DNA from: Chromera velia
Taxonomy: Eukaryota; Sar; Chromeraceae
Length of the DNA stretch: 19,983 nucleotides
Assembly: GCA_018398765.1 (NCBI GenBank)
Contig: JAHBMJ010000283.1
Span: forward strand, 24,646 to 44,628
Direction: 5' to 3'
This document shows, one piece after another, positions 18,827-19,983 of the stretch. A program made the position numbers and the translations under genes. Under the pieces are notes generated by a model. The model was not told where the DNA came from and searched no databases. It was given only the letters and a program-made list of their open reading frames with translations. Every line of letters starts with the position of its first letter. The first letter of the stretch is position 1.

Positions 18827-19776
18827 GAAATTTGTTGCTTTTCAGAATTCAGAATCGTGCGTCGCTTTCCTGCCGTTCGAGTCTTGTCATGTTCTACTGC
18901 TCAGTTCGGGAAGCCTTTGATTTTTGGAATCCCATCGTCCTTCCTTCTCGTTTTCGTGGAGTGAGTGGATGAATCCGGAAGTCCATGTAGTGGGAGTGGG
19001 GCAAATTTGGATGGGACTGTGCGCATGGGCGTTTGACCTTTGCCTGAGAATACCGGAAAAGTAGGAGTTCGGTTGGTTTGATGTCTTCTTGGTCCTCCGA
19101 CTCTCTGCCTCTCTCTTTGCTTGTGTGCGTATTTGTGTATGTCTATTCCGTCTCCGGACGCTGGTGTCGTTCTGTTGTTTTGCTTGTCAAAGTTGAAGTA
19201 ATGAGTGCTGGTGATTTGATTTGAATAAAGACGACTCTGTGTCTTTCCTTTCAAATGTACAGCAGGGGATGTAAAGGGATTTGGGCGTCTGTCTCGTCAC
19301 AGCACAGATATGCGGCTGCTTCGGCCCGACCGTGTTGGAGGGAGGGTGGAGCAGATTCTCTTCCCATGCATCTTTCCGAAAAGGGGATCCGCTCTCTTGG
19401 TCTTGTTTGTTTTCTAGCTGGGTGGCTAAGGGATTGCCGATATAATTTCGGTTTGATTTGTCCTGTTGGGTGGACACAGCGCTGTCAACCCTACATGTAG
19501 TAGTAACCAGGAAGAGAGAAAAATTGAGAGACTGGTTGAAACCAGGTCAAAAAGTGAAAAGAGGAAAAAGCGTTGTTTCTTTTTCAGTAAACAAACAACT
19601 GTCTTCTTCGTATTTTCTCAACTTTCCCTGCTGTGCATGTGATCTTGATTCCTTCTTTGCTTTCCTTACTTTGATCTAACAACCTGGAAGAATTGTATAC
19701 TTTAGATCGTTTTCCCCAGGGATTTTTTTTTCTTCTTTGGAAAAATCAAAAGCCATCGAAAAATCGATTGACTCGA
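18827..19776. other. 3' flank of the phosphodiesterase gene
   Basis: No gene is visible on either strand. An AATAAA at 19224-19229 is a candidate polyadenylation signal, about 400 bases after the stop codon. That is far for a 3' UTR, so it is only a possibility. Confidence 0.45.
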
Positions 19777-19983
19777 ATGTTGGAGGGACGTGAGAAGGAG
19801 GGAAGGAAGGAAGAGGAAAGTAAGTGTGCGTCCGTACTGTCTGTTTCTGTTCGAACGAGTCGCTGTAGTGACCAAATTCAATGTGTGGTTTTTCGCGCTC
19901 GCTTTCCCTTTAACCTTTCTTTGGTTCTCTCAGGTGGAAGCCAAAGAAGAGAAGTTGCATCCACGAAAGCCCTTGGGAGGGGG
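19777..19983 (+). CDS. Possible first exons of a gene running off the right edge
   Basis: An ATG at 19777 opens MLEGREKEGRKEEE, ending at a consensus donor (GTAAGTGTG) at 19820. A pyrimidine-rich acceptor (CTTTGGTTCTCTCAG) ends at 19933 and is followed by open sequence to the edge. Joining in phase gives a junction Ser, then GSQRREVASTKALGRG. All three frames are open in the second segment, so the frame rests only on the first exon, itself a purine-rich GGAA stretch. The splice pair is more believable than the start codon. No family can be assigned. Confidence 0.25.
   Translation, partial: MLEGREKEGRKEEESKCASVLSVSVRTSRCSDQIQCVVFRARFPFNLSLVLSGGSQRREVASTKALGRG

Overview
The window looks like nuclear DNA of an intron-rich eukaryotic alga. 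Genes are interrupted by GT-AG introns of roughly 95-650 bases. Non-coding DNA is full of microsatellites, and the peroxiredoxin begins with a signal peptide followed by a phenylalanine transit-peptide motif (GFAP) typical of proteins sent to secondary red-type plastids. A chromerid (photosynthetic alveolate) or stramenopile alga fits best; the species is an inference. There are no bacterial operons, phage genes or CRISPR arrays.

Layout. (1) Positions 324-4285 (+): 3' part of a DegT/DnrJ/EryC1-type PLP aminotransferase, rebuilt from eight phase-compatible exons; its N-terminal part lies at or beyond the left edge. (2) Positions 4286-4800: AT-richer spacer with a TTAG tetranucleotide run. (3) About 4860-5129: a CpG-rich upstream region with TATCGATA palindromes, then an intronless plastid-targeted type II peroxiredoxin (5130-5723, +). 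(4) Positions 5724-8430: spacer holding an inverted repeat pair (6528-6651 and 8125-8299) around an AT-rich island with hairpins, a degenerate tRNA-like sequence and a possible three-exon small gene (7541-8033, +). (5) Positions 8300-13241: about 5 kb with no convincing gene, carrying a 39-bp minisatellite, CATT and GGAA tracts, and a poly-C run with an unresolved base. (6) Positions 15141-13242 (-): a four-exon gene for an unrecognised, largely disordered protein with a basic N-terminus. (7) Positions 15142-15664: a compact CpG-rich divergent promoter. (8) Positions 15665-18826 (+): a five-exon secreted PI-PLC X-type phosphodiesterase. (9) After a quiet 3' flank, a possible first intron of another gene begins near 19777.

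The genes do not form an obvious pathway: sugar- or lipid-linked amine chemistry, plastid peroxide removal, an unknown protein and a secreted phosphodiesterase. The gene models rest on reading-phase agreement across splice sites. The aminotransferase (1191 coding bases), minus-strand gene (1539) and phosphodiesterase (1593) all sum to multiples of three. The most unusual features are the bacterial-type aminotransferase in a eukaryotic gene, splice sites abutting microsatellites, and the inverted-repeat AT-rich segment.
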